64,000 nucleotides of DNA from Leptasterias polaris (Eukaryota; Echinodermata; Asteroidea; Forcipulatida; Asteriidae), in contig JAZGTN010000044.1 in the NCBI GenBank assembly GCA_037783415.1, forward strand, positions 1,993,501 through 2,057,500, written 5' to 3'. Under the pieces are notes generated by a model. The model searched no databases. It was not told where the DNA came from and worked only from the letters and a program-made list of their open reading frames with translations. Made by a program: the position numbers and the translations under genes. Positions 35,256 to 47,594 of this stretch are shown here, one piece after another (the stretch's first letter is position 1; each line of letters begins with the position of its first letter).

Positions 35256-35481
35256 TAGATAGGTTGCAATATGACGTAAATCGGCCATCTTTACGGGCAA
35301 TTTGGAACACACAGTCATGCGTTACGCGTGAGAACGGCGTGCAGCACGCGCACATTTCACAAAACTCATTGCGTGATTGGTTAGTGAACGACGCGGCTGC
35401 GTTAATAATTTGAGCGCTTGACGCGCCTGCAAGCCAAAATGCGATTTGCCCGTAAAGATGGCGTCTACTGGGAACTATCTA
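35256..35481 (+). mobile_element. 226-bp MITE D, copy 1
   Basis: Ends TAGATAG and CTATCTA. Subterminal GGCCATCTTTACGGGCAA recurs inverted near the right end. Copy 2 at 39421-39646 has the same length and orientation and is about 97% alike. Confidence 0.85.
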
Positions 35482-35861
35482 TTGGTGCATAGTACAGTAT
35501 ATAGGTATTGAATGCATGGGAGTGCATTGTCGCAGACTATAATCACGAGGTAAAATCTGAACTATTCCATTTCACTTGGCGAAAATAGAAAATCCAGATT
35601 TTGCCAAGTGATTATACTCTGAATCTGTTTTATATTATAATAATAATAATAATACGCACATACATGCAGATCCTTGTCATTAGAAAGTATTTCACAAACA
35701 CAAAATAGACACGGAAACTCGTCCACCCCACACTAAAAAGAACAACCACTTTCTAAATATTGTGGATGCTTTCAAGTATAGACACCAACCTTGCGTTTTG
35801 GCTGGAAACCTGTTTCTGCTAAGCAAGAATTTTATGTGCTTAGCGAGTTTTTGTGCTTACA

Positions 35862-37515
35862 GGCTTTATGAAATTTGGCCTAGCTTAGCTTTGTGAAATT
35901 GGGCCTAGCTTTATTAAATTGGGCCTAGCTTTATGAAATTGGGATTGGCTTTATGAAATTGAGCCTACATGTAGCTTTATGAAATTGGGATTGGCTTTAT
36001 TAAATTGAGCCTAGCTTTTGTGAACTTGGGCCTAGCTTTATAAAATTGGGCCTAGCAGTATGAAATTGGGATTGGCTTTATTAAATTGAGCCTAGCTTTT
36101 GTGAACTTGGGCCTAGCTTTATAAAATTGGGCCTAGCAGTATGAAATTGGGATTGGCTTTATGAAATTGAGCCTAGCTTTTGTGAACTTGGGCCTTCATG
36201 TAGCTTTATGAAATTGGGCCTAGCATTAAGAAATTGGGATTGGCTTTATGAAATTGAGCCTAGCTTTTGTGAACTTGGGCCTATCTTTATGAAATTGGGC
36301 CTAGCTTTATGAAATTGGGCCTAGCTTTATGAAATTGGGCCTAGCTTTTGTGAACTTGGGCCTAGCAGTGTGAAATTGGGCCTAGCATTAAGAAATTGGG
36401 ATTGGCTTTATGAAATTGAGCCTAGCTTTTGTGAACTTGGGCCTTCATGTAGCTTTATGAAATTGGGCCTAGCGTTAAGAAATTGGGATTGGTGTTATGA
36501 AATTGAGCCCAGCTTTTGTGAACTTGGGCCTATCTTTATGAAATTGGGCCTAGCTTTATGAAATTGAGCCTAGCTTTTGTGAACTTGGGCCTAGCAGTAT
36601 GAAATTGGGCCTAGCAGTATGAAATTGGGATTGGCTTTATGAAATTGAGCCTAGCTTTTGTGAACTTGGGCCTATCTTTATGAAATTGGGCCTAGCTTTA
36701 TGAAATTGGGCCTAGCTTTATGAAATTGGGCCTAGCTTTTGTGAACTTGGGCCTAGCAGTGTGAAATTGGGCCTAGCATTAAGAAATTGGGATTGGCTTT
36801 ATGAAATTGAGCCTAGCTTTTGTGAACTTGGGCCTTCATGTAGCTTTATGAAATTGGGCCTAACGTTAAGAAATTGGGATTGGCGTTATGAAATTGAGCC
36901 CAGCTTTTGTGAACTTGGGCCTATCTTTATGAAATTGGGCCTAGCTTTATGAAATTGAGCCTAGCTTTTGTGAACTTGGGCCTAGCAGTATGAAATTGGG
37001 CCTAGCAGTATGAAATTGGGATTGGCTTTATGAAATTGAGCCTAGCTTTTGTGAACTTGGGCCTATCTTTATGAAATTGGGCCTAGCTTTATGAAATTGG
37101 GCCTAGCTTTATGAAATTGGGCCTAGCTTTATGAAATTGGGCCTAGCTTTTGTGAACTTGGGCCTAGCAGTGTGAAATTGGGCCTAGCATTAAGAAATTG
37201 GGATTGGCTTTATGAAATTGAGCCTAGTTTTTGTGAACTTGGGCCTTCATGTAGCTTTATGAAATTGGGCCTAGCGTTAAGAAATTGGGATTGGCGTTAT
37301 GAAATTGAGCCCAGCTTTTGTGAACTTGGGCCTATCTTTATGAAATTGGGCCTAGCTTTATGAAATTGAGCCTAGCTTTTGTGAACTTGGGCCTAGCAGT
37401 ATGAAATTGGGCCTAGCAGTATGAAATTGGGATTGGCTTTATGAAATTGAGCCTAGCTTTTGTGAACTTGGGCCTAGCTTTATGAAATTGGGCCTGGCTT
37501 TATGAAATTGAGCCC
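35862..37515 (+). repeat. 1.65-kb minisatellite of 20-bp units with higher-order repeats
   Basis: The basic unit is CTTTATGAAATTGGGCCTAG and variants (AAGAAATTGGGATTGG, TTTTGTGAACTTGGGCCTAG). Blocks repeat at higher order: starts near 36370, 36761 and 37172 are 391 and 411 bases apart, the longer block having one extra 20-bp unit. Just to the left, 35790-35875 is the end of a MITE A copy whose last bases give the unit. Confidence 0.9.
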
Positions 37516-37824
37516 CTCTATGCAGTTGAAAGTATCATGTTTCCAATTAAGCTGATGGTTGTTTACCCCGACAATACACCCTTCTATATTGGGCGTAGTA
37601 TGTTTCAGCATTGAGCCTAAAAATAAACTTTCAGTTTCTAACAATATTTCATGTGTGATCATCAGCAACTGGAAGGAAATAGCATTTCTGCTCTAGCCTC
37701 TAGGGTTGACAAAGGCGGTTAATTGGCCAGACAGTTTGCGCCTGAGCGGAGACCGTATTTAGATGTTGACCATGTTTGCAGCTGATGAACCATCATCATT
37801 GACAAACATCTTTTATAATTATAC

Positions 37825-37975
37825 ATCAAGTAATAAACCACAAGGGAAACTGACTTGGTAAATTTAAAATGATTTTGGGTTGAACAAAGAAAAAATTGAC
37901 AAGAGTGGGACTTGAACCTTTGACCTCAAGTCCTGCTTTAGTCAATTTTTACTTTGTTCACCCCAAAATTAAAGC
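37825..37975 (-). mobile_element. S1 SINE, inverted, followed by a short plus-strand S1 piece
   Basis: Minus copy from ATCAAGTAATAAACCACAAG to GTGGGACTTGAACC, then TAGTCAATTTTTACTTTGTT on the plus strand. Confidence 0.6.
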
Positions 37976-39420
37976 TCTTTTAATATATGTTAAATTGTCA
38001 TTAGGGATAACGAATATTATTGCTGTTGCTCCTTACCCTGATGGGTGTTTCAGCACTGAGTAAAAAAGAATTTGCGTTAGGTAAAACACAAACAAACTTT
38101 TTACCTCTCTGATGAAAATTAATCATCTATTATATTGTTGTGGTACATGTACCTGCTGGTAGTTATTATTATTATTATTATTTATTCGGCCAAAACATTC
38201 TTAAATACAAACATGTACATACAAAGTAAGAAATGTCATACATCAAGGACAGTCAAGATGAAAGATTAATTGTATAACAATACCAATCAAAAAGAATAGA
38301 TGTAATAGAGGTACATTAGGTATGAATGAGATACATGTATGGGTGGGGATGAGAAATAGAAGGGGAGCGGATTGGGGAAGTGGGGAAGTGGGAGGGAGTA
38401 CAACAAGCAGAGTAAAGACAATCCAATCTAAGATGGCCAGGAAGAACAAAAGTGAAAACACTGACTCAAAAGCCTGTTCATCCAATCATAGGTTGGTAAC
38501 AAGAAATAATTTTACAAACAAAATAAATATATATATAAACCTATAAATACATGTAATATGAGAAAGTAAATCTGGAAATTAAAAATGCTATAATTGAGGG
38601 TAATATATATGAATAATAATTAAATAAGTAAATAAATTAATAAATATCTGCTCAATAAGTCAATGAATTTAAATGAAAAATAACGTAGCATAAATAAAAT
38701 TAAATAAATCATAAAGAAAGACAATTAGTGATAAACAAAGACAAGAACAATCAGACATACCCATACAGAAAAACCATAACAGATACCGTACACATGCGAG
38801 TAAACAAGCAAATTTACAATAATACGAACAGTCTAATACAAACGTAACACAAACAACCATTTTAACAGGCAACATAAAACGACAAACATTCAGACAACCC
38901 ATAATTATTAATGAACAAATAAATATCAAAAATTACCAACAAACGATTAAATGTAGCAGAAAACAAACAACCAAATTAATAGACAGACAGGTAACACAGA
39001 CACACAAACAATCAAAGATAAACCTCAGCACATACTCAAACACATGAGATAATGTAATAATGTAACAAACGTTTCAAAAATCAGACAATTTTGCATGCAA
39101 CAAACAAACAAACAAAATAGAGAACCCTATACAATTTTAATAATGATACATGAAGGAAAGAATGCCTGAGTTGAATTAATAGTGTGGACTCGATTCATTA
39201 ACAATGAACCAAGCCCATTTGTTTCCATAACATGCTTTAATTGGGAAGAAAGAGGCATAACCATGAAACAAGTCTTTATATGTTTGTCACTATTCTGTTA
39301 ATACTTGTTTTTGCAGTGTGTTTTTGTGAAGCATCTGTTGGCGTGCCACTAATTTAATCTGGACAAGCTGAAGATACTACATAATGGGGCTAACATCAAC
39401 TTTTTGAAGGTATTACACTA
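37976..39420. other. AT-rich low-complexity intergenic DNA
   Basis: An (ATT)n tract at about 38163-38185 is followed by a stretch rich in AATAAATA and ACAAACAAAC up to about 39160. It may be a decayed LINE tail on the minus strand. No gene is recognised. Confidence 0.35.
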
Positions 39421-39646
39421 TAGATAGGTTGCAGTATGACGTAAATCGGCCATCTTTACGGGCAGTTTGGAACACACAGTCTTGCGTTACGCGTGAGAAA
39501 GACGTGCAGCACGCGCACATTTCACAAAACTCATTGCATAATTGGTTAGTGAACGACGCGGCTGCGTTAATAATTTGAGCGCTTGACGCGCCTGCAAGCC
39601 AAAATGCGATTTGCCCGTAAAGATGGCGTCTACTGGGAACTATCTA
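39421..39646 (+). mobile_element. 226-bp MITE D, copy 2
   Basis: Nearly identical to 35256-35481, with the same TAGATAG ends and the CGGCCATCTTTACGGGCA motif. Confidence 0.85.
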
Positions 39647-39861
39647 TTGTTTTCTTTAGAAAGGGAAATTCATTCCCATGCTGTTGTTGTTGAAAGAAAA
39701 TATTGGACATCCAACCAGTGAAAAATTTGTCACATTTATGTATGTATTTTTTTTGGGCTCACATCATGCACATGTACTGACCATGGATCAAGCTCTTAAA
39801 AAGTTATTCCCTGCTGTAAACGTGGCATACTGTACCCTCTCAGGCCTTGGATAAGTTTAGG

Positions 39862-40400
39862 ATGTTATACATACATACACATACAATACATACAACATAA
39901 TTTTATATACTGCCATTCCATCAAGATCACAGCGGTTTGTGATGATACAAAGAGCGATACAAATCAATATGAAAATATATACAAACGGCAAACAATCAAT
40001 ATGGGAAAAGGTATGTTTTCAAGTTTTTCTTAAAAACGTTCAATGATTTTGCAGAACGGAGTGTAGGTGGGAGATTGTTCCATAATGTTGGTGCAACAAA
40101 GGAAAAGGATCTTTCGCCGGCTGATTTGAGAGTCTTAGGACGAATTTTGTTTTGTAATAGACCTTATGCATATGACGTCATTTGAGTAGGGCGCCCTCGC
40201 CTAGAGGTCAAAAGGAAGATGTTCATTGGCCAGGCCTGTGCGCCGCGCGTACAAATCAGCGCGTTTCCATTGTTTCATCATCAGTTTACCTCTAAGATGG
40301 CGGCTTGGTGACGTCAATGCATAAGGTCTATCTGTTTACTCAAGAACTATGTAGGTCTTTAAGCTCAATGCACCTCTTTTGGGGTACCACAGCAGGAGCT
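39862..40400 (-). repeat. LINE-like 3' fragment split by a MITE
   Basis: AACAAAGGAAAAGGATCTTT and nearby sequence look like an inverted non-LTR 3' region. Sequence resumes after the inserted element at 40158-40330. The class is uncertain. Confidence 0.35.
40158..40330 (+). mobile_element. 173-bp MITE E with TAGACCTTATGCAT ends, copy 1
   Basis: Ends TAGACCTTATGCATATGACG and the inverse of TAGACCTTATGCATTGACG. Inside: GAGGGCGCCCTA-type palindrome and TAAGATGGCGGCTTGG. The copy at 52514-52687 is inverted. Confidence 0.85.
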
Positions 40401-42927
40401 CTATGGTTAAAATTCAGTTTTGTCATGCCCCAGTTTACAAGAGTCCATATGAAAAATTGAAAGTGGAAAAATGTTACATTAGCTTCTTAACTCATGTTAA
40501 AGTGTAAAATGTAATTTTATTTTATATTCTTTGAGAGCGAAATTTGGAACATGATGCCATAGGATGCTAACAATAAAAGGGTCAACACATTCCAGATAGG
40601 AAATTTGTGATCAGTCAAAAGGGTCAAACTCTATGATATTTTGATTGAATATCATGGAAATTCAGAAGTGAACTAAAAGTTTTCCTCTATAAAAGTGCAC
40701 AGACCTTAATATTTGAAATGTGGCGTCTTTGGATGTTTTTGGAAGTTAACAAGTAATGCACTGGAAGGATATCAAATGCAGAGGCAGGTTGTGTCCTTGA
40801 CGTCTTCAGTGACTGGCCAGCAGGAGCAGTTGGTTTGTCATTTTACTAGTCTGTTATCTTTTTCACTGGTCCGTTATTCGAAAAATGCAAAAACCTGCAA
40901 AGATTATTACATTGCATGGCTTGTGCTAATGAGTATTCAGAAACCAATAATATACTGTACGATGTACCAAGATTCGTCGTGTACATACATTCACTCTATT
41001 GGTGAGATACATACATACACTAAATTGCCGGACTTGATGCATTCTACAGTTACCAGCCTGATGCCACTAAATTTCTGGAATCATGCCAGCAGTTCAGTAT
41101 GATAATTTGTAGTCTTGGCACCAACATGTAGATCTTATTGGCCTTGAATTTTCCACAAAGGCCACAGAAGTGAAGGGCTATTGAGGTTTTGTGTATTAAG
41201 CTTAACTGAGTATACGGAAGAGACTTTAAAATATTGTCTTTTATGTTTTCATCTTGCAGGAAGCAAGATTTGAGGTCTTTGGATGTTGAGACCATACTCC
41301 ACTCTGAGGAACTTTGCGAAGTGAAACATGCACATGTAAACTGGTACTATGGAGCTTGGAAAACTGTACCATCTCACAACGAGTCTCAGTCATTGGTGAA
41401 AGCTAGGGTACAACACGGTAACAACAATCCCAGCCAGAAAGGCCAATCTAATATTGCCCCAGTTTCACTGTTCAAATGACCATCAAAACATGGATCTGCC
41501 GCTGCTTACCGAGGGATAAACAATTGTGCAGCACAGAGGGACAGCTAGAACAGAGGACGCTAACGACATCTCATGGTGACATCAAGGTCATGAGGCACTG
41601 TGGACATCACACTGTGAAGACCAGGTCACACTGCTAAACAAGTCTTTTAGCCTGGTATTAATTGCAGAGCTCGCCAAATGTTGTCCATGAGCGTCCCAGA
41701 AAGAAAAGAAAAAACGCCCAGTGAACTTGACACGACTCTCTTGCCTTTACTGTGACCTACATCTTTGTTGTTTGTCTGTACATACCTCCTGGTGGTCATG
41801 TGAAACATCTGGGAAAAGAGGTGTTAAACATTGATACTTCCAGTTGGTGCTATTCTTAGCTGGAAAAAGAAACTCACCGCACATGTTCCTTATCCGGTTT
41901 CAATTTGTGTTGACCAAAAGAAGCGGGGTGGAAAGCATTCCAACTCTCCAGGAAAAATGTTTTTTTACTGAACTTTAAACCTCCGCAAGGTTTTTTTAAA
42001 TCAAGATCATCTCACAATAAGGTTTTAAGTACAAACTGTTTCGCCATTTCTTGCCGTATAATTTTGAAATATATTCTCATCATAGAAGCAATTTTAAAAA
42101 CTCACGTACAAAAATAGACATTTTAGAAAATTTTAATCTATTTTTCTGCCTGTAATAATGTAGGAAAAGGAAAAACAAAGTTGAGATCAAAGCAATTTCA
42201 ATCTGTCATTCTTGCCACTTATTTCCAAGTTATTCCATGATTCGGTGTCTGTTAGTAACTGATCAGTGAATAGTGATCTAGTGTAAGATTTAAGAATAGT
42301 AAGGTTGACTCAACAAATAGCTTGTTGAAAATGGGTTGACTTAATAAATATATTTTTGCCGTTATTGACATCAAACAATGTGCATAAAGCCAAAAGATTA
42401 ATCTACAGGAAGTGTGTGGCATTGAAATTATCAGATGATTGTTTGAGCTGACGAATGCATGAGTCAGTGCAAGATACATGTAAGAAGCATTAGGATCTCT
42501 AATTTACCAGATCGTGTCCTAGATATTCAAAAAAAGCCTCAACCATCCATCTTGACCAAGACCGGATTATGAAGTTTTCTCTGTCGTCATAACAATTTAG
42601 TTACTTCAGACCTGCGGGATGTTGATCTGAATTTTTAGCTGGTTGAGATCTGACTTGTAAACTGTTTCTTACCACTTGGTTTCCTGTGACGTTGTGTGGT
42701 AATTGTGGACTTGAGTCAGGCCAAGTCTGTGGTCATGAAACTCAATGCAACACAGCTTTCTGAAGTCTGAAGGAAATCAAATGTTTCTCTAGTGGATTTT
42801 GGCAAAGTCAGACTGTACTTTTGCCCTCTTCATTCCGCCACCGATACTGGTTTACTCTCGCACTCAAGTCAGTACTCCGCTGTACTAAAACCACTGAAGG
42901 ATATATTTCTCCTGCAACAGGTAAACC
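40331..42927 (+). other. Upstream region of the sulfotransferase gene
   Basis: No confident coding exon. An acceptor-like CTTGCAG|GAAG at about 41260 and a CTCCTGCAACAG just before the sulfotransferase start (ending 42920) suggest that spliced 5' untranslated exons may lie here. A 129-codon frame at 40713-41102 has no recognisable family. Confidence 0.3.
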
Positions 42928-44235
42928 ATGAACCGGGGATTTTTTTACATCATTGGGGCCTGTTCTCTCGTACTGCTTTCTATACTAACCTACACCAAAG
43001 TTCTTTCGAATCACACAGTGAGATTAAACCACAACCCTGTGGAGAGGCTTGCGGAATGGGGACACTTAAGAAGCAACCATTCCACAAGGTTCGTTTATAA
43101 AACCTTGAGTGCTGTTCCAATAGAGGTACTAGACACCATGGATATGGTGAAACAAAGAGCGATCCACATTGAGACAAACGCCACGTTAGTCAGCCGAGGT
43201 ACCAACCCTGGGAAAGTGATCAACAGGCAACAGGGCCTGAAAGTCATGGTTCTCGCCAGGATGCGAACTGGCTCGACGCTCCTCGGGGAAATCTTCAACC
43301 AAAATCAACATTTGATGTATCTGTTTGAGCCGCTCCATGCCACGGACAGCTTGGTCCATATGGGGTTGATGACACCCAGCAAGATGAATGCAGCCATGAG
43401 AAATCTCCTCAGTAAGCTCGCACAATGTACATTCCCGATGGAGTTCATGCATGACATTTACAGGTGGGGCATTGGGAAGGCCAAGAGTAGAACCATCCAC
43501 GGTATATGCAAGGCTACATCTCGCTGCTCAGAAGTCGTCCCCGGCATGTTAGTTGAGAGATGTCGGCAGAACGAGGGCAACATGGCCATGAAATTCATTC
43601 GGGCTGACCTGGAGACTGTCCATCCTCTTATAACCAAAGACAAACTCAACGTCAAAATAATACATCTCATCAGAGATCCACGCGGTACAGCTAACTCCAG
43701 AAAGGGCTATTACTGCCTGCGGAAAAAAATTCCTGCCAAAGACTGTACTTTGGATAATCTTAAATTATTAGAAGACGTCCCCAACAATTTCAAATTCAAC
43801 ACAGTTCACAAGTTGTGCCAGTGGATGCGAAGAACGGTACCGGTTGCATTGCAGAGGCCGGAGTGGCTTCGAGGGCGCTATAAGCTCATCCGATATGAAG
43901 ATTTAGCAGCAGACCCATTTCGCTTAACACAAGACATCTACAACTTTCTTGGGCTTCCCATGGAACCTGAGGTGACCCAATGGGTTGAAACAAACACCCA
44001 GGAGAACACAAGTAAAAGTAAAAAGACTTTCAGCACTAAGAAGAACTCCACTGAAGCTTCGATGAGCTGGCGCAGTTCACTGAGTTTTAAAGAGGTCCAA
44101 GACGTTGAGAGGAAATGTGGTGATGTCATGCAGATGCTTGGATATCAGCCAGTCCTAAGTGCTGATGAATTGACAAATTATAATGTACCTGTTACTTTAC
44201 CGCTTAACATTGGTACAGATATAAGCTTTGTGTAG
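42928..44235 (+). CDS. Golgi carbohydrate 6-O-sulfotransferase (CHST1/CHST3-type), 435 aa
   Basis: The product transfers sulfate from PAPS to the 6-hydroxyl of a GlcNAc, Gal or GalNAc residue on glycans in the Golgi lumen. It is a type II membrane protein: a short basic N-terminus and one hydrophobic anchor (about residues 5-23), then a lumenal stem. The 5'-phosphosulfate-binding loop is RMRTGSTLLGEIF (111-123) and the 3'-phosphate-binding motif is HLIRDPRGTANSR (246-258). RYEDLA (322-327) is also typical of this family. Candidate N-glycosylation sites are N28, N50, N84 and N373. The length (435) fits CHST1/2/3/4/5/7. The open frame has no introns, as in many CHST genes, and the ATG follows a possible acceptor, so upstream exons would be untranslated. 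The exact acceptor sugar cannot be read from sequence, hence no gene symbol. Confidence 0.92.
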   Translation: MNRGFFYIIGACSLVLLSILTYTKVLSNHTVRLNHNPVERLAEWGHLRSNHSTRFVYKTLSAVPIEVLDTMDMVKQRAIHIETNATLVSRGTNPGKVINRQQGLKVMVLARMRTGSTLLGEIFNQNQHLMYLFEPLHATDSLVHMGLMTPSKMNAAMRNLLSKLAQCTFPMEFMHDIYRWGIGKAKSRTIHGICKATSRCSEVVPGMLVERCRQNEGNMAMKFIRADLETVHPLITKDKLNVKIIHLIRDPRGTANSRKGYYCLRKKIPAKDCTLDNLKLLEDVPNNFKFNTVHKLCQWMRRTVPVALQRPEWLRGRYKLIRYEDLAADPFRLTQDIYNFLGLPMEPEVTQWVETNTQENTSKSKKTFSTKKNSTEASMSWRSSLSFKEVQDVERKCGDVMQMLGYQPVLSADELTNYNVPVTLPLNIGTDISFV

Positions 44236-44886
44236 GAGACAGGACTTCAGACATTTAAGCAATCACACGTTCATAAAACTGTGTACACATGAGGCAAGGT
44301 TGTGGCTTCGTTTCCCCATGCATTGAGTACAAACCATTGTGAAGACTTGCTCCGGTGACTTGCTCTGGTGCATATATGCAAATATTGATTGCATATGAGT
44401 GCATTGTCTCAGAAAGGTGGAGTCTGGACTATTCCATTTCACGAAGTGAAGCTGAGTGAAAATGGAGAAGCCAGATTTCACAGAGTGATTGAATATGTCT
44501 AATGATTGAATATGTCTAATGATTTATCTACAAAGTTATTTTGGGGTCCATGCTAGATGGAATTGAGAGTTTATCACTGACCCAACTAGGTATTTTCCCA
44601 ACTACACCCATTCGGTCTCAATTGGTCTTTAATTGGTCAGTTTATACCCATTGGGCTGACTGTCCAAAAACCTACGGGGATGTAATACATCCCACCCACT
44701 GGAGGGATTTACACCAGTGCAATTAACCAATTCTAAATCCAGTTGGCACACATTGGAATAACATCAAGAATAGTTTTTTTCCCAATTGGACGCTGTTAGA
44801 AAATAACATTTCCAATAGAAAATATATAAGAAGTTGAAAATTCAATTTGGTAGAAACAAATGCTAACAAATCCAAATTCTATATTG

Positions 44887-45203
44887 TATTCCAATTTGAA
44901 ATTCAGTATTCCAATTATAAACTAACTCACATCAACTCAATACCAACTCAATCCAATTCTTTCCAACCAACTCAATCCAATTCTTTCCAAGTGGATATCC
45001 AATTGGAATGAATTGGGAATTTTGGTAAGGGCACAGTGCTCCTCCCTGCTTGTTTAAGATTTTATTCCAATTGGAAATTCAGTATTCCAATATAAACTAA
45101 CTCACATCAACTCAATACCAACTCAATCCAATTCTTTCCAAGTGGATATCCAATTGGAATGAATTTGAAATTTTGGTAAGGGCACAGTTCTCCTCCCTGC
45201 TTG
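44887..45203 (+). repeat. Tandem duplication, about 150-bp unit
   Basis: TTCAGTATTCCAAT through GGGCACAGTGCTCCTCCCTG (to about 45050) is repeated at about 45070-45200 with small deletions. Confidence 0.7.
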
Positions 45204-45399
45204 TGTACCCACCGATGAGTGATGTATAATTGGTTTGTAAATGTAGAGTCTAGACACTAAAGAGTTTTACAAGTCTTGACAATTTAAAAAGCAATTCTAA
45301 ATTGTATTTATCCTACTGCATTTAGTTTTTATTTCAATTCAAGAGAACATTTTTATGAAGAAAAGCATATTTTGCTTATCAATATCTGCATTACAACTC

Positions 45400-45405
45400 A
45401 ATAAA
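45400..45405 (+). terminator. Polyadenylation signal 1 (AATAAA)
   Basis: AATAAA about 1.16 kb after the sulfotransferase stop, within the first copy of a 47-bp tandem duplication. Confidence 0.5.
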
Positions 45406-45446
45406 GACACTTAATATTTTGCTTATCAATATCTGTAATACAATTC

Positions 45447-45452
45447 AATAAA
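45447..45452 (+). terminator. Polyadenylation signal 2 (AATAAA)
   Basis: Second AATAAA, 47 bases later, in the second copy of the same duplication (TTTTGCTTATCAATATCTG repeated). Confidence 0.5.
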
Positions 45453-45771
45453 GACCTTTAATGATACCACAATAATTTTGATTATGTTCCTATTCTACAA
45501 TAACAGTAACAAATGATAAATGTTTTGGTAACAGACTTTTTGGCTCTTTCAGCCTCGATTTGGTTAGGCAGTGTCCAAATTAGCGGCTCTGGATACGGCT
45601 ACGATTGGATTGCATCATCATGTACTGAAGTATAGAACGTCCATAGCAACACCCTTAGCAACAGATGTAGCCGTAGGATGCGGCCACACCATGATAACTT
45701 TTCTTCTGCAACTCAAGAAATCATGTTCATAATATTTCAGGTAATTTTTGTGTTACATTGAATGAGTAAAT

Positions 45772-46381
45772 TAAATGGAGTGTACACCTTTGGTAATTAC
45801 TCCAAAAAATAATGACCATAAAAACTTACTTGGTAAAGAACACTGGAGAGCTGTTGATATTATAAAACATTGTTAGAAATTACACCTTTTGAAGTAATGT
45901 AGTTTTAAAATAACTTAAAATCAAATTCATACAAAAATGAAGATAAAACCATATATAACGCCCCAGATTGCAGAGTAGGGCTTTTAAAACCAAAGATAAA
46001 TGTTATTAGTGGGCTTCGTGCTCGCAAGTTTTCGAGCTCGCAAGCCATCAGGCTGCGCGCTCTGAGTTCAGGTTTTTTTCAACAGCCTATTATTAGTATT
46101 ACATCCCTGAATAAATCGCATCCCTGACAGTTTAAGAGAGTGGGGTAATTTTCCACCTAAAAATTTGAAAGGCTTCAGGCATGAAGCCTTTCTCGGACAT
46201 ATGAAAGCACACACTTCTATGTAACAAGGTTGGGTTTTTTTCTTTCATTATTTTCTTGCAACTTCGATGACCAATTGAGCCCAAACTTTCACAGGTTGGT
46301 TATTATTTGTATTAATATGTTGGGATGCACCAAGTGAGGATATTGGTCTTTGACAATTACCAAAAGTATATCCTGCCTTTA
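45772..46381 (+). mobile_element. Diverged MITE B/C-like element, enlarged
   Basis: Starts TTAAATGGAGTGTACACC and ends TATATCCTGCCTTTAA. It keeps ACCTTTTGAAGTAATGTAG and CAACTTCGATGACCAATTGA. The middle is foreign or rearranged. Confidence 0.5.
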
Positions 46382-47123
46382 ACGATAACATGTTTTATGT
46401 GTATGATCAATCAACGGAAATTAAAAAATTGTAAATATTAAAACTCAAGTGAAATAGTTAATCATGAAATAATACAAAACAAGTATACGATTTATAATTA
46501 TGTTGGGTTTTTTAATTGTATAGTTTATTGATACTGAGACATTTCAAACAAAACAATGTTTTTAGCCAACCCGTTTTTCTAGCAAACCAATAATTGGTTT
46601 GGTTTTTAAAATAACTACGAGAACAGAAAAAGAATATTTGTAAAGTCCACCTCATGTTGGGAATGGATAAGCCCTCCACCAAATATTATGTTCGTTTTTG
46701 AAAGGAAAGTTGTTTTTTTCGGTGGTCAAGTTGTAAGTAAGCTCTGGAATGGCAAATGTCTGACCTTCGGGGTTTTTTCCCCACAGAACTTGGGAAAATA
46801 CGGATTATACAGTGATCGGTGTATTGGTAAAGCACAAATAATATTCTTTACCCCAATGCAAATTTAGCATTTATTAAAGTTAATACTTTGTTAACTTGTA
46901 AAAATAATTATTTTATGTCAGCTGTTTTAAGTTGAGATGTATATATTATTGTCAAGTCAAGTGTCAACTCTGGATTGAAGTAGAGATCAGTTCAATTTTT
47001 TTTAATAGTCTTGTAATCTAAGTGTATGTAATAAATATTGTATCATGTGCATGTATATGACAAAAATGTTATGTATTAATATTTACACTCAAACAAATAT
47101 GCAACTCGTTTTCCCTTCGACGG

Positions 47124-47578
47124 TCTTTTGTTAACTTGAAAATTTTATGTTGATAAATTCTATTTGGGATATCCATTGTGGTGAATAAATTGTGAATGTG
47201 TACTGTGTACATAAGTTTTTTTTTTAAATCGTATGGGCTGCTGTTGAGGTGTTGTCTCTAATAATATGATTAGGTTTGGATTTGTGCAAATTGGTTCTTC
47301 TAATTGTTGTGGCGTATTTAGAGATCAATGCGCCGATTTTGACCATTTTTCATTTGTCTTTTGTTAACTTGAATATTTTATGTTGATAAATTTTATTTGG
47401 CATATCCATTGTGGTGAATAAATTGTGAATGTGTACTGTGTACATAAGTTTTTAAAAAAATCGTATGGGCTGCTGTTGAGGTGTTGTCTCTAATAATATG
47501 ATTAGGTTTGGATTTGTGCATATTGGTTCTTCTAATTGTTGTGGCGTATTTAGAGATCAATGCGCCGATTTTGACCAT
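47124..47578 (+). repeat. Tandem duplication of a unit of about 225 bases
   Basis: Copies 47124-47349 and 47354-47578, from CTTTTGTTAACTTGAA to GCGCCGATTTTGACCAT, with only a few differences. A recent event. Confidence 0.9.
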
Positions 47579-47594
47579 GGGCAACCCCTCCATT

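Larger units (their letters stand above)
44236..45452 (+). other. Probable 3' untranslated region of the sulfotransferase gene
   Basis: Runs from the stop to the second of two AATAAA signals. It includes a palindromic repeat at about 44370-44490 (related to 35515-35620) and a tandem duplication at 44887-45203 rich in CCAATTGGAA and CTCAATCCAATT. The real transcript end is not shown by sequence alone. Confidence 0.5.

Noticed and set aside
36370..37363. Three 63-codon frames reading MKLGLALRNWDW and similar
   Set aside because: They arise only from the 20-bp minisatellite and repeat with its higher-order period.
40713..41102. 129-codon frame as a gene
   Set aside because: No recognisable domain, no splice support, unremarkable composition; it may be part of an untranslated region.
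42792..43100. 102-codon frame overlapping the sulfotransferase start
   Set aside because: It is another frame of the same region; the sulfotransferase frame has the family motifs.
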